In this document: piece after piece, positions 6,937-15,576 of the stretch
Position numbering within the stretch: the first letter of the stretch is position 1
How the letters are laid out: each line of letters begins with the position of its first letter
Source: Iamia sp963728655
GTDB taxonomy: Bacteria > Actinomycetota > Acidimicrobiia > Acidimicrobiales > Iamiaceae
Direction: 5' to 3'
DNA: 64,000 nucleotides
NCBI GenBank assembly: GCA_963728655.1
Contig: CAVSLD010000001.1
Coordinates: forward strand, 310,001 to 374,000
Notes under the pieces: model-generated
The model's database searches: none
What the model was told of the DNA's origin: nothing
Seen by the model: only the letters and a program-made list of their open reading frames with translations
Program-made: the position numbers and the translations under genes

Positions 6937-8173
6937 GTGGGCATCACCGCGATGGAGCAGCGCTACGTCCGGCCCGACTGGGTCCGGCGCCTCAACGCCA
7001 TGGGCCCGGCCGCGGGTGGGGCCCTGCGGATGGTGCCGCTGGTCGCCGACCACCTCATCGACCACGCCCGGACCTCGACCGGCGTCGACGACCCCGGCGA
7101 CCTGGGCGACGGCGACTGGGAGGGGCGCCTGCGGGCCCTCGTCGACGGGGTCAACGGCAGCGACCTCCACGTGGTCGGGCGGATGCTCACCCGCGAGGAG
7201 CTGCTCCGCTCCCTGCGCACCCGGTTCCTCCTGGCCGACGCCCGGCGCCGCGACCCCGGCATCGCGGAGGAGGTGATCGACGCCCCCATCGTGGTCACCG
7301 GCCCGGCCCGCTCCGGCACGACCATCCTCTTCGAGCTGCTCGGCCTCGACCCGGGGCTGCGCACCCCCGTCGCCACCGACGTCCTCCACCCCGCGCCTCC
7401 CGCCGGCACCACCCCCGAGGAGGTCACGGCCATGACCGAGGCCGAGCAGGAGCTGTGGGCCGACGTCCAGCCCGAGTTCGCCTCCATCCACGAGCTGCGG
7501 GCCGACCTGCCGGTCGAGTGCATCACCATCGGCGTGCCCTCCTTCGCCGGCAGCCACTGGCCCATGCTGCTGGCCGACCTCGGCTCCTGGGCGCCCGACG
7601 TGGCCGCCGACCTGGCCTTCCACCGGGCCGTGCTCCAGACCGTGCAGCGGGGCCGCGAGCCCAAGCGGTGGCTGCTGAAGACGCCCGGGTACCTCACCAT
7701 GCTCGACGACCTCTTCGCCGCCTACCCCGATGCCTGCATCATCATGACCCACCGCGACCCGGCCAAGACCATGCCCTCCACGGTGAGCACGGTGGCCATG
7801 ATCCAGTGGCTGCGCACCGACGCACGTCGACCTCGACGCCATCGCCCCGCTGATCGGTGCCGTCTTCGGCGACGCCCTCACCACGGTCGGCCGTCGCCGT
7901 CTCGACGGCTCCCTGCCCGACCGCTTCGGGGACCTCCGCTTCACCGACCTCATGACCGCCCCGGCCGACGCCATCGCCGGGGCCTACGCCGGGATCGGAC
8001 GGGACATGGCGCCGGAGCACCGCGACGCGGTGGCCGCCTACCTGCGGGACAAGCCCCGCGGCAAGCACGGCGCCCACCGCTACACGGCCGAGGACTGGGG
8101 CTTCGACCCCGACGTCCTGCGGGCCGAGCTGGGCGAGTACATGACCCAGTTCGACGTCACCGTCGAGGCCTGA
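6937..8173 (+). pseudogene. Sulfotransferase family protein, interrupted by a frameshift
   Basis: The N-terminal part has the sulfotransferase 5'-phosphosulfate loop, VTGPARSGTTILFELLGL near residue 120, and MTHRDPAKT near 270, which binds the 3'-phosphate of PAPS. The family transfers sulfate from PAPS to a hydroxyl or amine. Near 7817-7826 the frame changes: reading continues as VDLDAIAPLIGAVFGD and so on in another frame to a stop at 8173. The total of 1237 nt equals one extra base. Both halves look intact otherwise, so a single-base insertion or sequencing error is likely. About 411 residues if repaired. Confidence 0.8.
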
Positions 8174-8234
8174 CCGACCGACCCCACGGGCCCCCTCCGG
8201 CCCGGACGAGGTGGGCCGGTGGGCGGGGGTCTGG

Positions 8235-8804
8235 TCAGGGCGTGCGGCCCATGAAGGCGAGGACCCGGGTCTGGTCGTCGGCGTCGGGACCGACCTCGAC
8301 GCGCGGCCCGAACTGGCCGCTGTCGCGCATGGCCGCGTCGACGGCGGGGTCCATCGCGTCGAGGCCCTCGGCCAGGCGGCGGACCTCGTCGCGGTCGAGC
8401 GTCTCGTCCAGGCCGGTGGCCCGGGCCAGGTCCCAGGTGTGGATCAGCAGGTCGGGCAGCCCGGCCATGGCGAAGGCCTCGGTGAGGGTGACCTGGCCCA
8501 TGGGCGTGTCGCGGGCCTGGTCGGCCACGGCCGGGTCGGCGAGGGCGGCCAGCAGCGCGTCGCGCAGGCCCGTCCAGGCGCCGACGGGGTCGGTGGCGAC
8601 CGGCGGCAGGGGCGGCACCTCCCCGACCCAGGCCTGGAGGAAGAAGCCGGACATCCACCCGACGAGGTGGTCGACCACGTCGCGGGCCACCCACCCGTCG
8701 CACGGGGCGGGGCGGTCCCAGGCGTCGTCGGCCACGGCCTCGACGGTCCGGGTCAGTCCGTCGGCGACGGTCCGGGTGCGGGTGGCGATGTCGTCGTCGG
8801 GCAC
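8235..8804 (-). CDS. TIGR03086-type metal-binding protein (DinB/mycothiol-dependent isomerase fold)
   Basis: A 189-residue four-helix-bundle protein. The family hallmark CDGWVARDVVDHLVGW is at about residues 34-49, with its histidine as a metal ligand, and DLLIHTWDLARATG near 120 supplies another. Relatives include mycothiol-dependent maleylpyruvate isomerase, so a thiol-S-transferase role is possible but unproved. Two more proteins of this fold occur in the window (13211 and 26000). Confidence 0.8.
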   Translation of the reverse strand: MPDDDIATRTRTVADGLTRTVEAVADDAWDRPAPCDGWVARDVVDHLVGWMSGFFLQAWVGEVPPLPPVATDPVGAWTGLRDALLAALADPAVADQARDTPMGQVTLTEAFAMAGLPDLLIHTWDLARATGLDETLDRDEVRRLAEGLDAMDPAVDAAMRDSGQFGPRVEVGPDADDQTRVLAFMGRTP

Positions 8805-8892
8805 GGGGCTCCTCCTGGGTCGGTGCCGGGGAGACGCCGGTCGCCACCCCCGCTCATCGGTCCGGCCCCCGGGCGCACCCGACCGGGTGGAG

Positions 8893-9060
8893 CGTCACGA
8901 GGTGCCTGGAGGGCGAGCGGATGGCTCCAGGGGCGTGGGTGGCCGCCATCGCCGAGGAGCGGGCCCGACCGAGCAAGCACGGCATCGGTCTCCGAGCGGA
9001 GCGAGGACGACTCGTGGCAACGACGGTCCCATCCGCTGAAGCTCCTGGCGCCTCGGGACG
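8893..9060. repeat. 140-nt dispersed element, copy 1, within palindrome arms
   Basis: Outer arms CGTCACGAGGTGCC (8893-8906) and GGCGCCTCGGGACG (9047-9060) are complementary with two mismatches. Between them are 140 nt with their own terminal inverted repeats (GGAG..AGCGGAT and ATCCGCT..GCTCC) and the conserved cores GACCGAGCAAGCACGGC and GCGAGGACGACTCG. Copies 2 and 3 are at 17967 and 28265. Copy 3 matches copy 1 at about 117 of 140 positions in a hand alignment. It lies 2 nt from the stop of the DUF1214 gene. Confidence 0.8.
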
Positions 9061-9062
9061 TG

Positions 9063-10169
9063 TCAGGTGGGGAGCTCGACGACCACGGCGGTCGGGGTGG
9101 CGATGGGGCCCTCGGGCAGCATGAAGCGCCAGAACACGATGCCGAAGGGGCGGCCCTCGGTGGTGAGCCAGTTGGGCCGGCCCGGGTCGCGGTGGGCGAT
9201 CACCACCTCCAGGTCGCCGTCGGGGCCCACCTCGGCCTGGGCCCGGTTGAGGCTCACCTGGCCCCGCAGGTAGTCGAAGGTCTGCATCTGGCGGGTCCAC
9301 AGCGACACGCTGGCGCAGCGGCACTCGGGCCACCGGGCCCGGATCACCAGGGCCTGGTCCGGGCCGAGCAGGTAGGGCGCCATGGAGTAGGCCGCGTCGG
9401 CCGCGGCCAGGGCGTGGTCGCCTGGGGGCACCGGGGGCGGGAACTCGTGGGGCACCTGGGACACGAAGGGCGCCGGTTCCCGCTCGCCGGGGCGGGGGAT
9501 GGTCTCCAGGGTGCGGCTGCGCACGTAGGTGGCCATGCGCCGGAGCGAGGCGGCCACCGTCGCGTCGGTCGGGGCGGCCGGCCGCTCGGGGACGTCACCG
9601 TCGACCAGCTCGATGGTGAGGCCCAGGTCGGGGGCCGGCGGCGTGGCCGGCGGCTCGACCTGCTCCCAGTAGTGGCGCACGGTGATGCGGGACGCGTCGT
9701 CGGGGAGGGCCAGCCAGCCCCGGTCCCGGGGAGGGCCGCCGACGGTGATCTCGAACGAGCCGTCGGTGGCCACGTCGAAGTCGGTGTCGTTGAGGACCCC
9801 GACGGTTCCCGACGGGAAGGCGCCCTCCTCGGCCGACGCCTCCAGCGTGAACGAGACGTACACGGCGCCGCCGGTGCGACCCCGCACCCGGTAGGTGCCG
9901 GCCGGGTGGACGGGGGCGTCGTGGTACTGGGCATCGGCGTTGTCGCCCAGCGCCTTGCGCCACGGGGTGACGATGGCACGGAAGGTGGGGTGGGCGGGGT
10001 CCTGCTCGAGCTGGGTCTCGATGCCGATGCCCAGGTGGTGCAGCACCACCCGCAGCCCCTCGGCCTGGTCGGTGGGGTCGGTGAGGCCCCACTCCTCGCC
10101 GGCGAAGCGGTCGCCCACCTCCTGCAGGGTGGCCAGCAGGTCGGCGAAGGCGTCGCGGCTGGCGGTCAT
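9063..10169 (-). CDS. DUF1214 domain-containing protein
   Basis: A 368-residue protein. The C-terminal half has the DUF1214 signature: LVIRARWPECRCASVSLWTR, SLNRAQAEVGPDG and VVIAHRDPGRPNWL, ending in FWRFMLPEG. This domain is usual in proteins of unknown function found near catabolic genes, sometimes with DUF1254. No signal peptide or membrane segment is visible, so it should be cytoplasmic. ATG 10169 is the first start (MTASRDAFADLLATLQ). The biochemical role is unknown. Confidence 0.75.
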   Translation of the reverse strand: MTASRDAFADLLATLQEVGDRFAGEEWGLTDPTDQAEGLRVVLHHLGIGIETQLEQDPAHPTFRAIVTPWRKALGDNADAQYHDAPVHPAGTYRVRGRTGGAVYVSFTLEASAEEGAFPSGTVGVLNDTDFDVATDGSFEITVGGPPRDRGWLALPDDASRITVRHYWEQVEPPATPPAPDLGLTIELVDGDVPERPAAPTDATVAASLRRMATYVRSRTLETIPRPGEREPAPFVSQVPHEFPPPVPPGDHALAAADAAYSMAPYLLGPDQALVIRARWPECRCASVSLWTRQMQTFDYLRGQVSLNRAQAEVGPDGDLEVVIAHRDPGRPNWLTTEGRPFGIVFWRFMLPEGPIATPTAVVVELPT

Positions 10170-10313
10170 CGGCGGGCGCAGGGGAGGGTCACGGCGCCGG
10201 ACGGTACCCGTGCCCGACCGGCCCCGCCCGGCCCCGGCCGGGCCCGACGCGACGGGGTGGCGCGCACCCGGCCGCCGGGGGCCGGTCCCGTCGCGCCACG
10301 CGACACTGGCCCC

Positions 10314-11156
10314 ATGACCTTCTCCATCGTCGGGGCCGATCCCGGCACCACCACGTGGGGGGTGGCGGTGGCCAGCAAGTTCCTGGCCGCCGGCGCCTAC
10401 GTCCCCGCCGCCGCGGCCGGGGCCGGCGCCCTGGCCACCCAGGCCTACGGCAACCTGGCGCTGCGGACCGAGGGCCTCGACCTGCTCCGTCGCGGGGTGG
10501 GTGCGGAGGAGCTCCTGGCCCGGTTCTTCGCCGACGACGCGAAGGCCGACGAGCGCCAGGCCGGGGTGGTCGACGCGAACGGTGACGCGGCCACCTTCAC
10601 CGGGGCGCGGTGCCAGGCCTGGGCCGGGGGCCGCGCCGAGCGCTCGCCCGCGGGTTCCTTCGCCGTCCAGGGCAACATGCTCGCCGGACCCGAGGTGGTG
10701 GAGGCGATGGTCGCCTCCTGGCAGGCGTCGGCGTCGTCGTCCCCCCTCGCCCGACGGCTGGTCGAGGCGCTGCAGCGGGGCCAGGAGGCCGGCGGCGACC
10801 CGCGGGGCAAGCAGGCCGCCGCCGTGCTGGTGGTCCGGGCGGGCGCGGGCTACGGCGGGCTGTCCGACGTCGCCGTCGACCTGCGCAGCGACGACTCGCC
10901 CGAGCCCATCGGCGATCTCCTCCGGATGCTCGACCTCCACGACCTGTACTTCGGCGAGACCCCGGCCGACGAGCTGCTGGTGCCCGACCCGGGCCTGGAG
11001 GACGAGGTCCGGACCCTCCTGGCCGCGTCCGGCGACGCGTCCGGCGACGTGTGGCGCGACCTCTACGACTGGATGGGCCGGGAGAACCTGGAGGAGCGCT
11101 GGCACGACGGGCGCATCGACCCGGTCGTGCTCGACCAGCTCCGCCAGACCTCCTAG
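10314..11156 (+). CDS. DUF1028 domain-containing protein
   Basis: A 280-residue protein of the DUF1028 family, related to Ntn-hydrolases in fold. It starts MTFSIVGADPGTTTWGVAVAS, has the family segment AGSFAVQGNMLAG near residue 118, and RGKQAAAVLVVRAGAGYGG near 162. Members are thought to act in the cytoplasm on small amides or peptides, but no activity is established. The ATG has GACACT 6 nt upstream, compatible with leaderless transcription. A palindrome follows 2 nt after the stop. Confidence 0.8.
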   Translation: MTFSIVGADPGTTTWGVAVASKFLAAGAYVPAAAAGAGALATQAYGNLALRTEGLDLLRRGVGAEELLARFFADDAKADERQAGVVDANGDAATFTGARCQAWAGGRAERSPAGSFAVQGNMLAGPEVVEAMVASWQASASSSPLARRLVEALQRGQEAGGDPRGKQAAAVLVVRAGAGYGGLSDVAVDLRSDDSPEPIGDLLRMLDLHDLYFGETPADELLVPDPGLEDEVRTLLAASGDASGDVWRDLYDWMGRENLEERWHDGRIDPVVLDQLRQTS

Positions 11157-11158
11157 GC

Positions 11159-11187
11159 GGACACGGTGTGCCAGGCACACTCTGTCC
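11159..11187. terminator. Palindrome after the DUF1028 gene (GTGTGCC-A-GGCACAC core)
   Basis: A 29-bp inverted repeat, GGACACGGTGTGCC / GGCACACTCTGTCC with 12 of 14 pairs and a 1-base centre, immediately after the DUF1028 stop. The same arm sequence encloses the 140-nt element at 28265 and recurs at 63377. A terminator role is likely. Confidence 0.6.
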
Positions 11188-11246
11188 ACGTCATCGCGAG
11201 GCCCTCCGACCGGGGTGCCGGGCCGACGTCGTGCCAGGCTGCGAGG

Positions 11247-11888
11247 GTGGGAGCGGAGGAGCGGCGGATCCTCGAGGCGCCCGACCCCGTCGCCGCCCTG
11301 CTGGCCTCGCCCGGCGTGGTGGAGGACGTGGCGCTGCGGTCGCGCTTCGGGTTCATGGCGTTCCACGGCGGGCACCTGGAGGCGGTGACCGACGTGGTCG
11401 CAGCGGCCGCCGCCGAGGCCGCCGGCGCGTCGTACTACGGCGTGCTGCACCCCCGCAACCTCGACGTCCACCTGCCCTCCACCCGGTTCGCGCCGGCGTC
11501 GTCGGAGGCCCTGGCCAGCTTCCTCGACCACGTGGAGGTGGTCGTCACGGTGCACGGCTACGGCCGCCGCGGCCGCTGGACGTCCCTCCTGGCCGGCGGG
11601 TCCAACCGAGCGCTGGCCGGGCACGTCGCCGGCCACCTGCGCCCCGCCCTCGAGGGCTACGAGGTCGTGACCGACCTCGACGACATCCCGGCCGGCCTGC
11701 GGGGCCTGCACGCCGACAACCCCGTGAACCGGCCCCGGGGCGGCGGCGTGCAGCTGGAGCTGCCGCCCCGGGTGCGGGGTCGGTCCCCCCGCTCGCCCCG
11801 TCCCGGCCCCGACGGCCTCAGCCCGCCGACCCGCGCCCTCATCGACGCCCTCGCCACCGCCGCCCGCTCGTGGCCCCTGGAGCGCTGA
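11247..11888 (+). CDS. Poly-gamma-glutamate hydrolase family protein (YjqB/DUF867-like)
   Basis: A 213-residue protein resembling zinc peptidases that cut poly-gamma-glutamate, best known from phages and Bacillus YjqB. Visible motifs are FMAFHGGHLEAVTDVVA near residue 34 (the H and E are metal ligands in the family), VVVTVHGYGR near 96 and NPVNRPRGGGVQLELP near 155. I chose GTG 11247, because the upstream frame is palindromic repeat. No phage gene is nearby. The substrate in this organism is unknown. Confidence 0.7.
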   Translation: MGAEERRILEAPDPVAALLASPGVVEDVALRSRFGFMAFHGGHLEAVTDVVAAAAAEAAGASYYGVLHPRNLDVHLPSTRFAPASSEALASFLDHVEVVVTVHGYGRRGRWTSLLAGGSNRALAGHVAGHLRPALEGYEVVTDLDDIPAGLRGLHADNPVNRPRGGGVQLELPPRVRGRSPRSPRPGPDGLSPPTRALIDALATAARSWPLER

Positions 11889-11915
11889 GCCCGACGGGGG
11901 CCGTGGGGACGGTCG

Positions 11916-13157
11916 TCAGGAGACACCGGCGAGGGGCTGGGCCTCGTGGCGCTCGGCGTGGCGGGCGTAGGCCCAGCCCGGGCCCCGGAAGACGAAGCCC
12001 AGGCGGTCGGACCAGTCCTCGGCGTGGGCCACGTCGCGGAGGATGTCGGCGTGCTCGTGGGTGGCGATGCGCAGGGGGTTGTACGTCTCGATGTTCTTGG
12101 TGAGGCCGTAGCGGACGGGCTCCTCCTCGCGGGCGAAGGTGCCGAACAGGCGGTCCCAGATGATGAGGATGCTGCCGTGGTTGCGGTCGAGGTACTGCTG
12201 GTTGCTGCCGTGGTGGACCCGGTGGTGCGACGGCGTGTTGAGCACCTCCTCCAGCGGACCCAGCTTCGGGATGGCATCGGTGTGGATCCAGAACTGGTAG
12301 AGCAGGTTCACGCCCCGGGCCGTCTCGATCAGCTCGGGCCGGAAGCCGAGCAGGGCCATGGCCCCGATGGGCACGAACATGCCGAAGGCGTCGGCCACCG
12401 GCTGGCGCAGGGCGGTGGAGAGGTTGTAGCGCTCGCTCGAGTGGTGGACCACGTGGATCGCCCACATGAGCCGGCTCTCGTGCATGAGCCGGTGGTTCCA
12501 GTAGTAGATGGCGTCCCAGGCCAGCACCGCGCCGGCCGTGGCCAGCACCCCGGTGCCGAGGTCGCGGCCACCTGGGCGTGCGGCCCACAGGCGCTTGATG
12601 GCCGTGCGCGACGCCCACGTGGTGGCCCCGGCGGTGACCCCCGCGGCCACGCTGGTGACCGCGGCCGACGAGACCGCCCGGCGGGCCAGCGCCGCCGCCC
12701 GGCGGCGCCGCTCCCGTCGCGGGAGGGCCGGCGCCGCCGGCTCCTCGGGCGCGAGGGCCTCGGCCTCGGTCTCGGCGCGGTCACGCCGGATGACCACGTC
12801 GGCGACCGTGGTGACCGCGGCCGCGCCCAGGGCGGTGGCCACCAGGGCCTTCCCCAGCCGTCCCCGGCCGGGGGTGAGCGGCGAGAGCACCCGGTCGAGG
12901 ACGAGCGGGACGACCAGGCTCCCCACACCCATCGACAGGCTGGCGAGGGTGTCGCGGCGCTCGTAGTCGGTCGGGGCCGGCGCGCCGGTGCGCACGGCCC
13001 GACGCTTCAGGTAGAGGTGCTCGGCGCCCATGCTCCCGAAGTAGAACGGGATGGCGCCCACGGTGAGGTCCAACGGGGCCCTTTCGCTCGCAGGGGCCCA
13101 TCTTGTCTCCTGGGCCCGGGTCGACGCCCGCCGAGCGGCCCCGGGGTGCGTGGCCAC
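11916..13157 (-). CDS. Sterol desaturase/fatty acid hydroxylase family membrane protein
   Basis: A 413-residue integral membrane di-iron enzyme. The three histidine clusters of the family are present: HRLMH near residue 218, HVVHHSS near 231, and HRVHHGSNQQYLD near 308. An additional basic, alanine-rich stretch (about 135-190) sits between the N-terminal segments and the catalytic core. The family uses O2 to hydroxylate or desaturate lipid C-H bonds at the membrane. The substrate is not predictable. Confidence 0.85.
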   Translation of the reverse strand: MATHPGAARRASTRAQETRWAPASERAPLDLTVGAIPFYFGSMGAEHLYLKRRAVRTGAPAPTDYERRDTLASLSMGVGSLVVPLVLDRVLSPLTPGRGRLGKALVATALGAAAVTTVADVVIRRDRAETEAEALAPEEPAAPALPRRERRRRAAALARRAVSSAAVTSVAAGVTAGATTWASRTAIKRLWAARPGGRDLGTGVLATAGAVLAWDAIYYWNHRLMHESRLMWAIHVVHHSSERYNLSTALRQPVADAFGMFVPIGAMALLGFRPELIETARGVNLLYQFWIHTDAIPKLGPLEEVLNTPSHHRVHHGSNQQYLDRNHGSILIIWDRLFGTFAREEEPVRYGLTKNIETYNPLRIATHEHADILRDVAHAEDWSDRLGFVFRGPGWAYARHAERHEAQPLAGVS

Positions 13158-13210
13158 CGTCGGCGGGGGCAGGGTGGGATCGCACCCGACGCCGAGGAGG
13201 CGACGACACC

Positions 13211-13714
13211 GTGGACGTGAGCGACCTGCTGATCGAGGCCTACGACCGCATCCCCCCGCTGGTGGACCAGGCCCTCGACGGCCTCGACGCCGAGGCCCTG
13301 GCCACCCCGCCGGGGCCCGGGCGCAACACGGTGGGCTGGCTGGCCTGGCACCTGGCCCGCGTCCAGGACCACCACGTCGGCGAGCTGCTCGACGAGGACC
13401 AGCTCTGGATCACCGGCGACTGGCCCGGGCGCTTCGGCCTCGACCCCGACCCGGGCAACACCGGGTACGGCCACGACGCCGACGAGGTCGCCGCCGTCCG
13501 CCCCGACGGCCCCGACGCCTGCACCGGGTACCTGGCCGCGGTGGCGGCCCGGACCGACGCCTACCTCCGCACCCTCGGCCCCGACGACCTCGACCGGGTG
13601 GTCGACGAGCGGTGGGACCCGCCCGTCACCCTCGGCGTGCGGCTGGTCAGCGTGGCCGACGACAGCCTGCAGCACGCCGGCCAGGCCGCCTACGCGCGCG
13701 GCCTGCTGGGCTGA
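13211..13714 (+). CDS. DinB-fold protein (DUF664/mycothiol-transferase-like)
   Basis: A 167-residue helical-bundle protein. NTVGWLAWHLARVQDHH near residue 38 contains the metal-binding histidine typical of DUF664/DinB proteins, and DSLQHAGQAAYARGLL near the C-terminus gives the last histidine. GTG 13211 is preceded by GAGGAGGCG at a normal distance, which decides the start. This fold often acts with mycothiol or bacillithiol. The substrate is unknown. Its 3' end faces the STAS gene. Confidence 0.75.
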   Translation: MDVSDLLIEAYDRIPPLVDQALDGLDAEALATPPGPGRNTVGWLAWHLARVQDHHVGELLDEDQLWITGDWPGRFGLDPDPGNTGYGHDADEVAAVRPDGPDACTGYLAAVAARTDAYLRTLGPDDLDRVVDERWDPPVTLGVRLVSVADDSLQHAGQAAYARGLLG

Positions 13715-13726
13715 GCGCGGCGGCGC

Positions 13727-14065
13727 CTACTCCTCCTCGTCGGTCTCCTCGGAGTGGTGGATCGGGAGGGCCTGGTCGAGGGCGGTGATGTGCAGGAGCT
13801 TCTGCACGTGCGACGGCACGCGGGTGAGGCGCAGCTCGCTGCCCCGCTCGCGCAGCCGGCGCTGGGCGCCGATGAGCACGCCGAGGCCGGCCGAGTCGAT
13901 GAACGACAGGGCGTCGAGGTCGAGCACGACGATGGCGCCGTCGAGCGGTAGGAAGGGCTCGATGGCCGCCTTGACCTGGGGTGCGCTGGCCGTGTCGACG
14001 CTGCCGTCGAGGGCGATCAGGGCGAGGTCCTTGCGGATGGTGTCGACGGAGACGGTGAGGGTCAT
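13727..14065 (-). CDS. STAS-domain anti-sigma factor antagonist
   Basis: A 112-residue single-domain STAS protein. The phosphorylation-site region is LDLDALSFIDSAGLGVLIGA, with Ser58 as the residue a partner kinase would phosphorylate. In the RsbV/SpoIIAA scheme the unphosphorylated form binds an anti-sigma kinase and frees a sigma factor. It is divergent from the SpoIIE phosphatase gene at 14227, which could dephosphorylate Ser58. No kinase or sigma factor gene is in this window. Confidence 0.85.
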   Translation of the reverse strand: MTLTVSVDTIRKDLALIALDGSVDTASAPQVKAAIEPFLPLDGAIVVLDLDALSFIDSAGLGVLIGAQRRLRERGSELRLTRVPSHVQKLLHITALDQALPIHHSEETDEEE

Positions 14066-14213
14066 GGTGGCCCCGGGGTGTCGGCGGAGTGCGGCGTCCG
14101 CCGAACCTACTGCGAGCCGGTCCGGCGCACGGCCTCCGGTGCACACCGCGTCCAGATCGTCACCCGCGCGGGTGAAGTCTCCGGGCGCTCGGGCCTGGCC
14201 CGGGGACCCGTCC

Positions 14214-14219
14214 TAGGGT
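14214..14219 (+). promoter_or_regulatory. -10 box, predicted leaderless start (phosphatase gene)
   Basis: TAGGGT lies 7 nt before the ATG at 14227, so transcription would begin at or next to the start codon. No ribosome binding site is visible. The same arrangement recurs before several other genes here. Confidence 0.4.
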
Positions 14220-14226
14220 GCGGCCC

Positions 14227-15537
14227 ATGACGTCGGGCGTGCCTCTGGAGATCCACGAGCCGGATCGCCTCCGGGCCGTGGCCGACACCGGCCTGGCCGG
14301 CTCCGCCGGGGAGACCGCCTTCGACGACCTGACCCGCGCCGCGGCCGGCCTGCTGGAGACGCCGCTCGCGTTCTTCACCGTCCTCGACGAGGTCCGCTGC
14401 TGGTACGCCGGCGCCACCGGCCTGCCCGACGGCACCGACCGCAGCGGCACCGTCGACGGCTCGTTCTGCAAGTACGTGGTGGCCACCGACGCCCCGTTGC
14501 TGGTGACCGACGCCCGCACCGACCCCCGCACCATCGGCAACCCGTCCATCGACGCCATGGGCGTGGTGGCCTGGGCCGGCTTCCCCGTGCGCGACGCCTC
14601 GGGCCAGGTCCTCGGTTCGTTCTGCGTGGTCGACACCGTGCCCCGGGACTGGAGCGTGGCCCAGATCGAGGCCCTGCGGGTGCTGGCCCAGGCCGCCACC
14701 GACCAGGTCCACCTGCGCCAGGCCCTCCAGGCCGAGCGGCGGGTGCGGGCCGAGGCCGAGCAGGCCTGGATCGAGGCCGAGCTGGCCCGGGCCGACCTCC
14801 AGCGGGCCCGCGCCCGCGAGCACGAGGTCGTCGACGTCATCCAGCGGTCCTTGCTGCCACGGGTCCTGCCCGACGTGCCGGGCCTCACCACCGCGGTGCG
14901 CTTCGACGCCAGCAACGACGCGGCCGACATCGGCGGCGACTGGTACGACGTCATCCGCCAAGGCGCCGCCGAGACCAGCTTCATCATCGGCGACGTGTGC
15001 GGCCACGACGTGGGTGCCGTGGCCGTCATGGCCCAGGTGCGCCACTCGCTGCACCTGCTGGCCCTGCGCCAGGCCCACCCCCTCGACGCCCTGGCCGAGC
15101 TCGACGGGCTCATGCTGGAGAGCGACTTCGACCGCTTCGCCACCGTCGCCTTCCTGTCGTGGGACGCGGCCACCGCCGCGCTCACCTTCGTCAGCGCTGG
15201 GCACCCGCCCCCCCTGCTGGTGACCGCCGACGGCAGCGCACGCTACCTCGAGGGAGGCCGGCGCCCGCCGGTGAACATCGGTCTGGCCGCGCCGGCCAAC
15301 GCCGAGCCGGGAGAGGTCGCCCTCGGCCCCGGCGACACCGTCATCGCCTTCACCGACGGTCTCTACGAGGCCACCGGCGTCGACCTGGAGGACGGCCTCG
15401 ACCGGCTCCGGCTCCTCGCCTCCGAGCGGGCCCCCGGCTCCGCCCCGGACGCCCTGTGCGACGTGCTCCTCGACGGCATGCGGCCCGACGACGGCTGGAA
15501 GGACGACGTGGCCCTGGTGGTGCTCCGCCGGCCCTGA
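14227..15537 (+). CDS. GAF and SpoIIE-type serine phosphatase (RsbU-like)
   Basis: A 436-residue cytoplasmic signalling protein. Residues about 25-160 form a GAF domain (TAFDDLTRAAAGLLETPLAF ... LGSFCVVDT), a short coiled linker follows, and residues about 200-435 form the PP2C/SpoIIE phosphatase. Metal-binding aspartates sit in DIGGDWYDV, IGDVCGHDVGA, AFTDGLYEA and DGWKDDVALVVL. It would remove phosphate from a STAS antagonist, most likely the divergent neighbour at 13727. The GAF domain is the probable sensor; the ligand is unknown. Confidence 0.9.
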   Translation: MTSGVPLEIHEPDRLRAVADTGLAGSAGETAFDDLTRAAAGLLETPLAFFTVLDEVRCWYAGATGLPDGTDRSGTVDGSFCKYVVATDAPLLVTDARTDPRTIGNPSIDAMGVVAWAGFPVRDASGQVLGSFCVVDTVPRDWSVAQIEALRVLAQAATDQVHLRQALQAERRVRAEAEQAWIEAELARADLQRARAREHEVVDVIQRSLLPRVLPDVPGLTTAVRFDASNDAADIGGDWYDVIRQGAAETSFIIGDVCGHDVGAVAVMAQVRHSLHLLALRQAHPLDALAELDGLMLESDFDRFATVAFLSWDAATAALTFVSAGHPPPLLVTADGSARYLEGGRRPPVNIGLAAPANAEPGEVALGPGDTVIAFTDGLYEATGVDLEDGLDRLRLLASERAPGSAPDALCDVLLDGMRPDDGWKDDVALVVLRRP

Positions 15538-15576
15538 GCGCAGGGGCTCGGCGCAGGGCGCGCCGCCCCGTCGCCG

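Noticed and set aside
7817..7826. Programmed ribosomal frameshifting in the sulfotransferase
   Set aside because: No slippery heptamer or following structure is evident, and similar single-base breaks occur in unrelated genes, which fits sequence error better.
7952..8173. A separate small gene after the sulfotransferase
   Set aside because: Its protein is the natural C-terminal continuation of the sulfotransferase in another frame, so it is the other half of a frameshifted gene.
8893..9060. 140-nt element as a tRNA or other known RNA gene
   Set aside because: No tRNA cloverleaf, anticodon arm or T-loop motif can be drawn, and I recognise no known riboswitch core.
8211..11156. Very long open frames (700-1100 codons) over several genes, such as 8211-11156 (+) and 17901-21212 (-)
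   Set aside because: They are stop-poor shadows caused by GC-rich codon bias. Their products are Arg/Gly/Pro/Ala-rich and match no fold, while the genes in other frames carry clear motifs.
11247..11888. Prophage remnant
   Set aside because: The YjqB-like protein alone is not enough; no integrase, terminase, capsid or att-like repeat is nearby.
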